In this document: piece by piece, positions 8,407 through 16,946 of the stretch
Numbering within the stretch: the first letter of the stretch is position 1
How the letters are laid out: each line of letters opens with the position of its first letter
Assembly: GCA_001768195.1 (NCBI GenBank)
Contig: MENI01000015.1
Coordinates: forward strand, 1 to 35,546
From: Bacteroidetes bacterium GWA2_40_15
GTDB lineage: Bacteria; Bacteroidota; Bacteroidia; Bacteroidales; VadinHA17
DNA length: 35,546 bases
Reading direction: 5' to 3'
The notes under the pieces: model-generated
What the model was told of the DNA's origin: nothing
The model's database searches: none
The model's input: the letters and a program-made list of their open reading frames with translations, nothing else
Translations under genes and position numbers: made by a program

Positions 8407-9120
8407 ATGAGACAGGACCAATCCATTTCCTGCAGTCAATGCAGGAATGATTTATGTTTCTTTAAGCAATATGAGTCATCATTAAACTCTGCTGCAGTTG
8501 AAGCAAAAAAACAACAGGAGTACTATTTGACCGGACAATATATTATTCATGAAGGGAGTCCTATTCATGGGGTTTATTTTGTACAAAAGGGTAAAGTCAA
8601 AATTTTTTCTTCAGGGCTTAATAGTACTCCGCAGATAGTGAGACTTGTTCATGCTGGCGAGTCGTTGTGTTTCAGAGGGTATGGAAGAAAAACCTACCTC
8701 ACAGATTCTGTTACTCTGGAAGACAGCCGGATATGTTATTTTAATGAGAAAGATTTTATAGAACTATGCGACCTTTCAATACTCTCAAGACACCTGGTAA
8801 CATATCTTGGGAATGAACTTGAAATTGCTGAAAAAAGATTGAAATACCTGATGCAAATGAACGTTAGGGAAAAAACAGCAGAAGCCCTCTTGTTCATGAA
8901 GAAAAGTTTTGGTGTAAATAAAAATAACGAGTTAGATGTATACATGAGCCGGAAAGATATTGCCTGCATTGCGGGAACTAGCGAAGAACTAATTATTCGC
9001 CAGTTATCTGACTTTGAAAAAGAGAAAATCATTTTAAGAAGAGAACACGGAACCAGAATTGCTTTACTGGATGAAAAAAGGTTAGAAAAATTAGTTAGCA
9101 AGTATAATGCTTTAATCTGA
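8407..9120 (+). CDS. FNR-like Crp/Fnr regulator with full set of cluster cysteines
   Basis: A 237-residue regulator. N-terminal Cys9, Cys12 and Cys17 (SCSQCRNDLCFF) plus Cys110 (DSRICYF) line up with the four ligands of the oxygen-labile [4Fe-4S] cluster in FNR (C20, C23, C29, C122 in E. coli, with one residue less in the last gap). The effector barrel spans about 30-130. The C-terminal helix-turn-helix (SRKDIACIAGTSEELIIR) keeps Glu and Arg of the FNR recognition helix but has Ile where FNR has Ser. I place the start at ATG 8407; the frame is open from 8314, but that would overlap ccsA. Lying just before the YceI/cytochrome/ACIII genes, it probably controls them in response to oxygen or nitric oxide (inference). 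Confidence 0.85.
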   Translation: MRQDQSISCSQCRNDLCFFKQYESSLNSAAVEAKKQQEYYLTGQYIIHEGSPIHGVYFVQKGKVKIFSSGLNSTPQIVRLVHAGESLCFRGYGRKTYLTDSVTLEDSRICYFNEKDFIELCDLSILSRHLVTYLGNELEIAEKRLKYLMQMNVREKTAEALLFMKKSFGVNKNNELDVYMSRKDIACIAGTSEELIIRQLSDFEKEKIILRREHGTRIALLDEKRLEKLVSKYNALI

Positions 9121-9528
9121 TTACCTGCCTTTTCCGTTTCTTTTATTTTTCTTTTTACCTGAATATTATTTGTAAATCACCATTCGATTTCACTCTTCGG
9201 ATAATCTCATTTTTCAGAATTATTTTCCTGAAAAAGTAAGATAGTTCTCAATTTTTGTCTAATGCAGTATATGAGTTAATTTTTTTTCTCATCTTAATCT
9301 TACACCCTGGTCATAACTTCCTGAAGATTCGTTACTATTCAGTTCCTTGCACATGGTGTAAAGTCATCTCCGGATTTTTGTCAGGTCAAGTTATTATAAT
9401 TTAATTTCCAAAATATTTAATGTTAATTATTTCACAGTTAAATTTAAGATTGTCATTATGACTTAATTTGAAGCCAAAATAAATGACACTTAATGAAAGA
9501 GATAAAAGTATTAACTAAAAAAACTATT
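9121..9528. other. 408-nt intergenic region upstream of the cytochrome/ACIII cluster
   Basis: No coding frame is supported. The region is AT-rich. It includes an imperfect dyad (TTGCAC-ATG-GTGTAA, 9347-9361) and an 11-bp palindrome at 9452-9462 next to a near-consensus -7 element (TTAATTTG, 9463-9470). It is therefore the likely control region of the genes from 9529 to 20655. I found no classical FNR box (TTGAT-N4-ATCAA). Confidence 0.5.
9452..9470 (+). promoter_or_regulatory. Candidate operator and -7 element of the YceI-to-act gene cluster
   Basis: GTCAT-T-ATGAC (9452-9462) is a perfect odd palindrome directly abutting TTAATTTG (9463-9470), one mismatch from TAnnTTTG. A protein bound there would cover the spacer of the promoter. 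This is weak evidence based on position and symmetry only. Confidence 0.3.
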
Positions 9529-10296
9529 ATGAAGAAAAAAGATTCAATCTCGAAATTAGCCAAACTTTCAGGAGTTTTCCTGATATGTGTTGGAATGAGT
9601 ATCCTATTCAGCAGTTGCGAAAAAAAGAATAATGATGATCAAAATGGACCTATAGTTAGGGGAACTGATAGTTATGATATTGCTGATGCTTCACCCCAGG
9701 CTTATGTGGATGCGTTAATTGTTGCGACAAGCAATGGAGAAATTGGTGTTGCTTACAGTTTGATTCCAAAAGGAAATTGGTATTTAGATATACCACACTC
9801 AGCAGTAAATTGGAAAACTGCTTATATGGGATATGGTTCCTTTTTAACTGGTAAATTTAGTTGGTTCGCATTAAAGAATTTCTACTTTGATGAAAAAGAT
9901 CCATCAAAAATTGCTTTTGAAGCAAAAGTTTATCTTAATTCAGTGGTCACAAGTCAGCCCCTTAGAGATGATGGTTGCTTGTTAACTACATATAAAACCA
10001 ATGCTTCTTATCAAGAAGAAACTGCAAACTTAGCGACAATTAAATCTACTAGTGCTAGTTATCATACTGATGATGCAGGTTATACAGTTTTAGCTGATTT
10101 AACTTTCCTTGGTGTTACTCGCAAGGTAACGATGGATCTGTATTATGTGGGTAAGCAGACATTTACAACCTATGACCTGATAAGTTTTGACGCTGAATTT
10201 CCGTTTAACGCTATCTCGGACTTTGGACTTAGTGCCACTACCGTTGCAGATCTAGTTACTGTTAATCTGAATCTGAATTTTAAGAAAAGTAAATAA
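9529..10296 (+). CDS. YceI-family lipoprotein
   Basis: A 255-residue protein with a lipoprotein signal (LFSSC, Cys30) followed by a YceI-like lipocalin domain. Family signatures visible are WYLDIPHSAVNWKT, the middle region SWFALKNFYFDEKDPSKI and the later LTFLGVTRKVTMDLYYVG. YceI proteins form a beta-barrel that binds isoprenoid or other long hydrophobic ligands in the periplasm. The exact role here is unknown, but its position ahead of cytochromes and a quinol oxidoreductase suggests a link to electron transfer. I prefer the ATG at 9529 over the in-frame ATG at 9493, because the signal peptide begins there with MKKKDS. The next gene starts 31 nt after its stop. Confidence 0.75.
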   Translation: MKKKDSISKLAKLSGVFLICVGMSILFSSCEKKNNDDQNGPIVRGTDSYDIADASPQAYVDALIVATSNGEIGVAYSLIPKGNWYLDIPHSAVNWKTAYMGYGSFLTGKFSWFALKNFYFDEKDPSKIAFEAKVYLNSVVTSQPLRDDGCLLTTYKTNASYQEETANLATIKSTSASYHTDDAGYTVLADLTFLGVTRKVTMDLYYVGKQTFTTYDLISFDAEFPFNAISDFGLSATTVADLVTVNLNLNFKKSK

Positions 10297-10327
10297 TTCT
10301 CCTTCCAGCAAGATAAATATTTGAAAA

Positions 10328-10699
10328 ATGAAGCCTATTGTATATTTGTGTATTATTGCTGTTTGTCTGTTCACCTCTTGTGAAAGTAGCTATGTTGAAG
10401 CACCGGAGCCTATACCAGCTGTAAGTTTTAACAATGATATACTCCCAATTTTGGTTTCGAATTGTCATAGTTGTCATGAAATCGGTAAAGTTTTTCCGGG
10501 GTTGATTCTAAGTACCGACAAGGCTTATAATCAGTTACTATTTGATGGCGCAAATGCTCCGTATGTAAATACTAATGATCCTGAAGCGAGCAAATTATAC
10601 TTTAAACTTAACCGAGATATGCCCCCATTTGGATTACTTCAAAGTAACGAAATCGCAAAGATATTGAAATGGATCCAGGATGGTGCTAAAAACGACTAA
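10328..10699 (+). CDS. Small monohaem c-type cytochrome lipoprotein
   Basis: A 123-residue protein with a lipobox (LFTSC, Cys18) and one haem motif CHSCH at 46-50 in ILPILVSNCHSCH. The later region has a possible Met ligand in RDMPPFG and the helix EIAKILKWIQDGAKND. It resembles the small cytochrome domains often found beside planctomycete-type and Bacteroidota secreted proteins. The beta-barrel gene starts only 10 nt after its stop codon, so the two are probably cotranslated and may act together at the outer membrane. Confidence 0.75.
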   Translation: MKPIVYLCIIAVCLFTSCESSYVEAPEPIPAVSFNNDILPILVSNCHSCHEIGKVFPGLILSTDKAYNQLLFDGANAPYVNTNDPEASKLYFKLNRDMPPFGLLQSNEIAKILKWIQDGAKND

Positions 10700-10709
10700 A
10701 ATTTACCTT

Positions 10710-11594
10710 ATGAAACTCATTCTTGTCGCTATTGCATTAATAATTGGGATTAGTTCAGGATTCTCCCAGGAGAATCCTGAAAATTCTGAAACAACCAAAC
10801 CTAAAGATTCCCCTATTTTGATTAGAGACTCTTTTGAGGATATTATATTGATAAACAATCAAACCTCAAAGGTACTTAGAAAGAATACACTTCAATTGGA
10901 GATTCAACATCGGTTTGGAAGAATCGACCAGGGATTTCAGGTGGGGAATAATTTTGATTTATTTGGAATATTCGGATCTTCAAATATTCGTGTTGGTGCT
11001 AATTTTGGATTATCAGACAGAATAATGATTGGGATTGGTGGGACCAAAAATAATAATCTATACAATTTGCAATGGAAATATAATATTTTTCGTCAAACAG
11101 AATCTATGGGGATGCCTGTATCTGTTACTTATTATGGCAATACATCTGTCAACATTTCGGCAAACTCGGATTTCGTCACGGTTTCAAAAAGACTATCTTA
11201 TTTCCATCAAATACTTATTTCTCGCAAATTCAGCAATAAACTTTCCTTACAAATTGCCCCATCAATAGCCCATTTCAATATTATTGATACTATCCGTTAT
11301 CAAGACATTTCGCATAATAATTTCAGCTTTTGTTTTAGTGGGAGATATAAATTCGCAGCACAAACATCTTTTATATTTGAATATACACAACCTCTGACTA
11401 TCTCTGAATCGGTTGGCACCAAACCTGATTTAGGCATTGGTGTAGAGATTGCCACCCGAAGTCATGCTTTTCAGCTATTTGTTGGTACTGCGAATGCAAT
11501 TATTAATCAATATAATATGGCATATAACGCTCTGGATTTCACCAAGGGAGAAATACAACTCGGCTTTAATATTATACGTAGGTGGAATTTTTAA
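10710..11594 (+). CDS. Outer-membrane beta-barrel protein, DUF5777-like
   Basis: A 294-residue protein with a signal peptide (MKLILVAIALIIGISSGFSQ) and alternating hydrophobic/polar strands typical of an outer-membrane barrel. Motifs such as LEIQHRFGRIDQG, NIRVGANFGLSDRIMIGIGG and YNLQWKYNIF recall the DUF5777 family, which I recognise from memory with moderate certainty. The C-terminus ends in an aromatic residue (RRWNF), as is usual for outer-membrane barrels. The frame is open from 10680, overlapping the previous gene, but the signal peptide fixes the start at ATG 10710. No enzymatic motif is seen. A porin or scaffold for the neighbouring lipoprotein cytochrome is a possibility, not a demonstrated role. 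Confidence 0.65.
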   Translation: MKLILVAIALIIGISSGFSQENPENSETTKPKDSPILIRDSFEDIILINNQTSKVLRKNTLQLEIQHRFGRIDQGFQVGNNFDLFGIFGSSNIRVGANFGLSDRIMIGIGGTKNNNLYNLQWKYNIFRQTESMGMPVSVTYYGNTSVNISANSDFVTVSKRLSYFHQILISRKFSNKLSLQIAPSIAHFNIIDTIRYQDISHNNFSFCFSGRYKFAAQTSFIFEYTQPLTISESVGTKPDLGIGVEIATRSHAFQLFVGTANAIINQYNMAYNALDFTKGEIQLGFNIIRRWNF

Positions 11595-11679
11595 TGTTGT
11601 AATAAATACGCATATCATTATCAGGCTATGTTCAATAAACATTTAAAGAAATATGAAATTATTAATGAAGGAAATAAAA

Positions 11680-12174
11680 ATGAAACATCTGAAGAATATA
11701 GTATTGCTTTCGGCCCTGGTCGGAGTTTGCCTGGGATTTATATCTGTGAAAAGCCCTAACCAACCCATCTTTGGAAATATTGAAAAGGAGTATCTCTTGT
11801 CAAAATCTTTCAATTTTTATCCGCAAGAGAAAGATACTTCAAAATGGGTGGCTCCTGCAGAGGCCGATAATCTTAAAAATCCGATTGATGTCAACGAAAA
11901 GACGCTGACTGAAGGATCGACCATTTACAAAATAAACTGTAGATCCTGTCATGGCCGGTTAGGTGATGGGAAAGGAGTAGAAGCTGCAGATTTATCAACT
12001 CTGTCAACAAATTTTACTGATCCCTCATTTGTGAAACAAAGTGATGGGTCCATGTTCTGGAAGATAAGCCATGGGAGGAATGATATGAAACCTATGAACG
12101 TTGTTTTATCTGAAAAAGAAATTTGGACCGTGATTAATTTTATTAAAACTTTTTCTCAGCCTTCTAAAGAGTAA
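11680..12174 (+). CDS. Monohaem class I-type cytochrome c
   Basis: A 164-residue exported protein. A hydrophobic signal segment (KNIVLLSALVGVCLGF) is followed by a linker and a cytochrome c domain with C87-x2-C90-H91 (CRSCHGRLGDGKG). Met136 or Met139 (NDMKPM) is the probable axial ligand. It is a candidate periplasmic electron carrier for ACIII, encoded 46 nt before actA. I choose the ATG at 11680, which has GAAGGA upstream at good spacing; in-frame ATGs exist at 11653 and 11665. It is similar in type to ActE but shorter. Confidence 0.8.
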   Translation: MKHLKNIVLLSALVGVCLGFISVKSPNQPIFGNIEKEYLLSKSFNFYPQEKDTSKWVAPAEADNLKNPIDVNEKTLTEGSTIYKINCRSCHGRLGDGKGVEAADLSTLSTNFTDPSFVKQSDGSMFWKISHGRNDMKPMNVVLSEKEIWTVINFIKTFSQPSKE

Positions 12175-12220
12175 TTGATAGACAGGGGACTCTTAATTTT
12201 TAAAATTCAGAATCATCTAT

Positions 12221-13822
12221 ATGATTGATAATTTAACAGCCAAAGATCTTTTGGTATTTAAAATTCAATTATTTATCATTTTATTCTTAGTATTAACAAC
12301 ATTCGGGTTTAATGTTCAAACTGTTTTTGCTCAGAATACGGCTGCGGACCATTTTGACGAATTTTGTGCAGATTGCCATTCAATTGGTGAAGGGGATATG
12401 AAAGGACCTGATCTTCTTGGAGTTGAACAAAAATATTCTGAAGATTGGCTGGTAAAATTTATCCATTCATCAAAAACCCTGATTAACAGTGGGGATCCAA
12501 AAGCAGTGGCTACATTTGAAAAATACAAAAAGCAAAATATGCCTGATACTGATCTTTCTGTATCGGAAATCAGGGCTTTAATTGCATATATAAAAAGTTT
12601 TAATAAGAATACAGCAAAAAAACCTTCAATAACTAATGATTCTCTGGATGTTAGTAATATCAAAGAGATAAAGAGTGTAATTCAGGCAACCGTAGAGGAA
12701 GCTTTAGAAGCCAGACAGTATAATGAAAGGCTTGGATCTATTGAGAAAAAGCTGGATGTGTTATTGCAATATAATAGGAAATCTCTTTCTGCCAGAATTA
12801 CAGATGAAGAGATAGAAAAAGGCAGAAAATTATTTGAAGGAATAATTCCTTTCACGGGTAATGTTCCTGCATGTGTTACATGCCATAATACATTTAAGAT
12901 CGATACTTTGAACTGGAACCCATCGGCCTTTGACATTGCAACCGCTTTTTCCCAAAGGAATGATGCTGATATAACCAGCTTAATAATCAATCCGGTTTCT
13001 AATAAAATGAAGGCAGTTCTGAATGGCCACAGATTAGCTGATTATGAAGCATTTTATATCACTGCTTATTTACAATCTATTGAGAGGACCGGACTAATAG
13101 AGTATAAAAAATTACCGGTAAAACTTCTTGTTTTTATCGGCCTGTGCCTGGTAATGATGTTCTCATTAATTGATTTAATGTTTACGAAAATAATCAAACT
13201 TAAACTGGTAAATATCTTTATATTTATTGTGACCGGTATATTGATAAGCAATACAATTTACATTAATGCTGCAAATATTGGGTTGAGTCAAAATTATGCA
13301 CCGGATCAACCGATAAAATTCTCCCACGAAATTCATGTAAAGGAAAATAAAATTGAATGTTTGTTTTGTCATAATGGCCCTGAATTTAGCCGAGAATCAG
13401 GTATTCCATCTACAAATGTTTGCATGATTTGTCATAACAAAATCAGAACTGGTGAGAGGACCGGCCAATTTGAGATCAATAAAATTGTAAAAACATTTGA
13501 AAACAAAATACCGATAGAATGGATTAAAGTCCACAATCTGCCTGATCATGTTTTTTTTAGTCATGCTCAACATGTAAGTGTTGGAAAAATTGAATGCAGA
13601 ACTTGTCATGGAGATATTGACGAAATGCATATTACCCGGCAGGTTTCAACCCTTTCAATGGGATGGTGTGTTAATTGCCATAGAGAAAGCAAAGTTCAAT
13701 TTGAAGAAAACAAGTTTTATTCTGAGCACCAGGAGCTCCATGATGACCTGAAAAGCGGTAAAATAAGGATGGTTACTGCAGACAAAATAGGAGCAAACGA
13801 TTGCCAGACATGCCATTATTAA
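12221..13822 (+). CDS. actA: Alternative complex III subunit ActA, heptaheme form with N-terminal cytochrome extension
   Basis: A 533-residue protein with seven CxxCH motifs, starting at residues 49, 218, 380, 401, 459, 483 and 528. Residues about 360-533 form the classic pentaheme ActA domain (SHEIHV, CLFCH, CMICH, IEWIKVHNLPDHVFFSHAQH, CRTCH, LSMGWCVNCHR, final CQTCH). Before it lie two helices (about 300-320 and 330-350) and a 300-residue extension with two further single-haem cytochrome modules separated by a Glu/Lys-rich, possibly coiled segment. ActA takes electrons from the FeS subunit ActB and hands them to a periplasmic acceptor. Typical ActA has only the five-haem domain, so this form should have a longer haem wire. 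The other act genes follow in order. Confidence 0.9.
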   Translation: MIDNLTAKDLLVFKIQLFIILFLVLTTFGFNVQTVFAQNTAADHFDEFCADCHSIGEGDMKGPDLLGVEQKYSEDWLVKFIHSSKTLINSGDPKAVATFEKYKKQNMPDTDLSVSEIRALIAYIKSFNKNTAKKPSITNDSLDVSNIKEIKSVIQATVEEALEARQYNERLGSIEKKLDVLLQYNRKSLSARITDEEIEKGRKLFEGIIPFTGNVPACVTCHNTFKIDTLNWNPSAFDIATAFSQRNDADITSLIINPVSNKMKAVLNGHRLADYEAFYITAYLQSIERTGLIEYKKLPVKLLVFIGLCLVMMFSLIDLMFTKIIKLKLVNIFIFIVTGILISNTIYINAANIGLSQNYAPDQPIKFSHEIHVKENKIECLFCHNGPEFSRESGIPSTNVCMICHNKIRTGERTGQFEINKIVKTFENKIPIEWIKVHNLPDHVFFSHAQHVSVGKIECRTCHGDIDEMHITRQVSTLSMGWCVNCHRESKVQFEENKFYSEHQELHDDLKSGKIRMVTADKIGANDCQTCHY

Positions 13823-13906
13823 TTTTTCAGTTTAGAAAACAGGAATAGTTGTAATGAAGATTTTACTGATGCTGAAATTAAAATAAACGCAATCTCATTT
13901 AAAAAT

Positions 13907-16900
13907 ATGAAAAAATACTGGAGAAGTATTGAAGAGAAGGATGACCAACCTGGATCCAATGATGACGAGAAAATGGATGAATCTAAAAAGGAATTTTTTG
14001 AAGAAATGTCAAATGATCTGTCATCGGGTACAAGTGTTACGCGGAGAGACTTCTTAAAAGTATGGGGATATAGTATAACTGCTGCCACTTTGGTAGCAAG
14101 TTGTGAATCACGTGTCAATAAAGCTATTCCCTTTTTAATCAAACCAGAAGAAGTAATTTCAGGTATTGCAAATTATTATGCTTCTTCTTATGTTGACGGG
14201 AATGAGTATTGCAGCATTTTAGTGAAAACAAGGGAAGGCAGACCAATTAAGATTGAAGGGAATGTAAAATCCGGCGTGACCAAAGGTGGAACAAACGCCA
14301 GGGTTCAGGCATCAATTTTAAGCCTGTATGACGAATCGGAACGGATAAAGGGCCCTTTGCATAATAACAATAAAACAACATGGGAAAATATTGACGAGAA
14401 TGTGACACCGCTACTACAATCCATTAATGCCAAAAATGGGAAAATAGTAATATTATCTTCTACAATTATTAGCCCGTCAACTAAAAATGTTTATAAGGAT
14501 TTCATTAAAACATACCCAAATACAAGGATCATTTATTATGATGCAATATCTGCCTCAGGAATATTGATGGCAAATAAAAATTCTTTTGACCAAATGGTCA
14601 TTCCAGCCTACAGATTTGAACGTGCCGATATTATTGTCAGTTTTGGTGCAGATTTTCTTGGCACCTGGCTTTCTCCTATTGAATTCACCAGGCTATATGT
14701 GCAAAATAGAAAACTTGACGGCAAAAAAAATATGTCAAGACATATTCAGTTTGAAACGGGATTATCTTTAACAGGTAGTAATGCAGATGAAAGATTCCCC
14801 ATCAAACCTTCGGAGGAGGAAATTATGCTTGTTAACCTGTACAATGAGCTGTTACAAATCTCCGGAAATTCTACTGATATCGTTTCAAGTTCACCCAATA
14901 ATATTAAGCGTCTTGCCAATGATTTATGGTCAATCAGAGGCAAATCGCTTGTATTATCCGGGAGCAATGATGTAAACATACAAATTCTGGTAAATGCTAT
15001 TAATGTATTGCTTGAAAATTATGGAAAAACAATTGATCTGAGTACCCCGTTGTACATAAAACAGGGTATAGATAGAGAAATGGAGGATTTGGTCAGGGAC
15101 ATGGAAGAAAATAAAATTGATGCATTGATTATAAATAATGTTAATCCTGCTTATGATTATCCTGAATCTGACAAATTTGTTAACGGGTTAGCTAACTTAA
15201 TACTATCAATATCATTTTCAGGGACAATTGACGAAACAACTTCTTTGGTTAATTATGTTTGTCCTGATAATCATTATCTGGAATCCTGGAATGATGTCGA
15301 GCCTAGGAAAGGCTTTTTCAGTTTGGTTCAACCAACGATTAACCCATTATTTGATACACGTGCCTCACAGGAAAGTCTGCTTAAATGGGCCGGTAAGGAT
15401 ATTGGTTTTTTCGATTATATTCAACAACATTGGGAGAATAATATTTATCCTCTACAAGATGAGTTCACCTCAAAGGAATCCGGGTTTAAATTTTTTTGGA
15501 TAAAAAGTTTGCAGAATGGTGTTTTTGAAATTAATTCGCCTGCTGCTGCTGAAATCCATCATAAATTCAACGCTTCAGTTGTACAACCTGCGATAAATGA
15601 GCTGGTCAGTCAGAAGACTGATAATGCCGATAAAATTGAATTACAACTTGTTGAAAATATTGGTGTTGGCAATGGGAAACACGCTAATAATCCCTGGTTG
15701 CAGGAGTTGCCGGATCCTATTTCAAAAGTTTGCTGGGATAATTATGTATCTGTTTCACCTCGTCATGCTGCTGAATTAGGAGTTGAGAACGGTGATGTTG
15801 TAATTGTAAGTTCAACTCTTGAACAAATAGAATTACCGGTATTGTTACAACCGGGCCAGGCATATAAAACAATTTCCATCCCATTGGGCTATGGAAGGAA
15901 AAATGCTGGTAAAGTGGGCAATAATATAGGGAAGAATGCTTTCAGATTTTGTAAAATTAAAGATGGGAATATTCAATATAAAAATGATATCAAACTTATT
16001 AAAACTAACAAAAAACATTTATTGGCTTTAACTCAAACTTATAATTCAATGCTGGGGAGGCCAATTGTAAGGGAAACAACTTTAGATCAGTATATTAGAA
16101 ATCCCTCCTCAGGTAATGAAATGCACGAAAAACAGCAAAAAGGGTCTGTATCCCTTTATAAATCACCCGTTCATATTGGTAACCATTGGGGTTTATCAAT
16201 TGATCTTAATGCCTGTACTGGTTGTAGCGCCTGTAGTATAGCTTGCCAGGCTGAAAACAATATTCCGGTTATTGGTAAGGAAGAGGTGCGAAAACGTCGA
16301 ATTATGCATTGGATGCGTATCGACAGGTACTATTCAGATTCTGTAGACAATCCTCAGGTTTATCATATACCCATAATGTGTCAGCATTGTGCTAATGCAC
16401 CATGTGAAAATGTTTGTCCCGTCGCGGCTACTATGCATAGTCATGATGGTCTTAATCATCAGAGTTACAATCGTTGTATCGGCACCAGGTATTGCATGAG
16501 TAATTGTCCATATAAAGTCCGCAGGTTTAACTGGTATGCATATACCGAAGCCGAAAAAATGGATTCTTACCTTAATTCTGATTATGGAAGAATGGTTCTT
16601 AATCCGGATGTAATTGTAAGGTCAAGGGGCGTGGCGGAAAAATGTTCTTTGTGTATTCAAAGGATCCAGGAAAGTGAAACAAAAGCCAAACTTGAAAATC
16701 GTCTGTTAAACGAGGATGAAATACAACCCGCCTGTATGCAATCCTGTCCTGCAAATGCGATATTGTTCGGAAACCTGAAAAATGAAAACAGCAACATAGC
16801 TAAGAAATTCAAGGATGAAAGAAATTATCATTTACTTGAAGAAATACATGTATTACCATCTGTGGGTTATCTTTTGAAGGTTCGAAACCAACCTTACGGA

Positions 16901-16909
16901 AGGACGTGA
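13907..16909 (+). CDS. actB: Alternative complex III iron-sulfur subunit ActB
   Basis: A 1000-residue subunit of the quinol:electron acceptor oxidoreductase. A twin-arginine motif (RR at 46-47, RRDFLKVWGYSI) and Cys66 (VASC) indicate Tat export and possible lipidation. About residues 70-720 form a molybdopterin-oxidoreductase-like fold that in characterised ACIII carries no molybdenum cofactor. The C-terminal ferredoxin domain holds cysteine groups at 770/773/776/780, 825/828/833/837, 857/863/867 and 913/916/943/947. In the third group Thr860 replaces the usual second cysteine (CIGTRYC), which in ActB gives a [3Fe-4S] cluster. The architecture therefore matches three [4Fe-4S] clusters plus one [3Fe-4S]. 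It starts 84 nt after actA. Confidence 0.92.
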   Translation: MKKYWRSIEEKDDQPGSNDDEKMDESKKEFFEEMSNDLSSGTSVTRRDFLKVWGYSITAATLVASCESRVNKAIPFLIKPEEVISGIANYYASSYVDGNEYCSILVKTREGRPIKIEGNVKSGVTKGGTNARVQASILSLYDESERIKGPLHNNNKTTWENIDENVTPLLQSINAKNGKIVILSSTIISPSTKNVYKDFIKTYPNTRIIYYDAISASGILMANKNSFDQMVIPAYRFERADIIVSFGADFLGTWLSPIEFTRLYVQNRKLDGKKNMSRHIQFETGLSLTGSNADERFPIKPSEEEIMLVNLYNELLQISGNSTDIVSSSPNNIKRLANDLWSIRGKSLVLSGSNDVNIQILVNAINVLLENYGKTIDLSTPLYIKQGIDREMEDLVRDMEENKIDALIINNVNPAYDYPESDKFVNGLANLILSISFSGTIDETTSLVNYVCPDNHYLESWNDVEPRKGFFSLVQPTINPLFDTRASQESLLKWAGKDIGFFDYIQQHWENNIYPLQDEFTSKESGFKFFWIKSLQNGVFEINSPAAAEIHHKFNASVVQPAINELVSQKTDNADKIELQLVENIGVGNGKHANNPWLQELPDPISKVCWDNYVSVSPRHAAELGVENGDVVIVSSTLEQIELPVLLQPGQAYKTISIPLGYGRKNAGKVGNNIGKNAFRFCKIKDGNIQYKNDIKLIKTNKKHLLALTQTYNSMLGRPIVRETTLDQYIRNPSSGNEMHEKQQKGSVSLYKSPVHIGNHWGLSIDLNACTGCSACSIACQAENNIPVIGKEEVRKRRIMHWMRIDRYYSDSVDNPQVYHIPIMCQHCANAPCENVCPVAATMHSHDGLNHQSYNRCIGTRYCMSNCPYKVRRFNWYAYTEAEKMDSYLNSDYGRMVLNPDVIVRSRGVAEKCSLCIQRIQESETKAKLENRLLNEDEIQPACMQSCPANAILFGNLKNENSNIAKKFKDERNYHLLEEIHVLPSVGYLLKVRNQPYGRT

Positions 16910-16946
16910 CAAGAGTTTCAAACAACTATTTATAAAATAATGGAAA

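Noticed and set aside
9121-9528. Classical FNR box upstream of the cytochrome cluster
   Set aside because: No TTGAT-N4-ATCAA or close variant was found; only an 11-bp palindrome and an imperfect dyad.
13907-16909. ActB as a formate dehydrogenase or other molybdoenzyme
   Set aside because: The fused ferredoxin domain with CIGTRYC and the actA-F context identify ACIII, whose molybdopterin-like domain carries no molybdenum cofactor.
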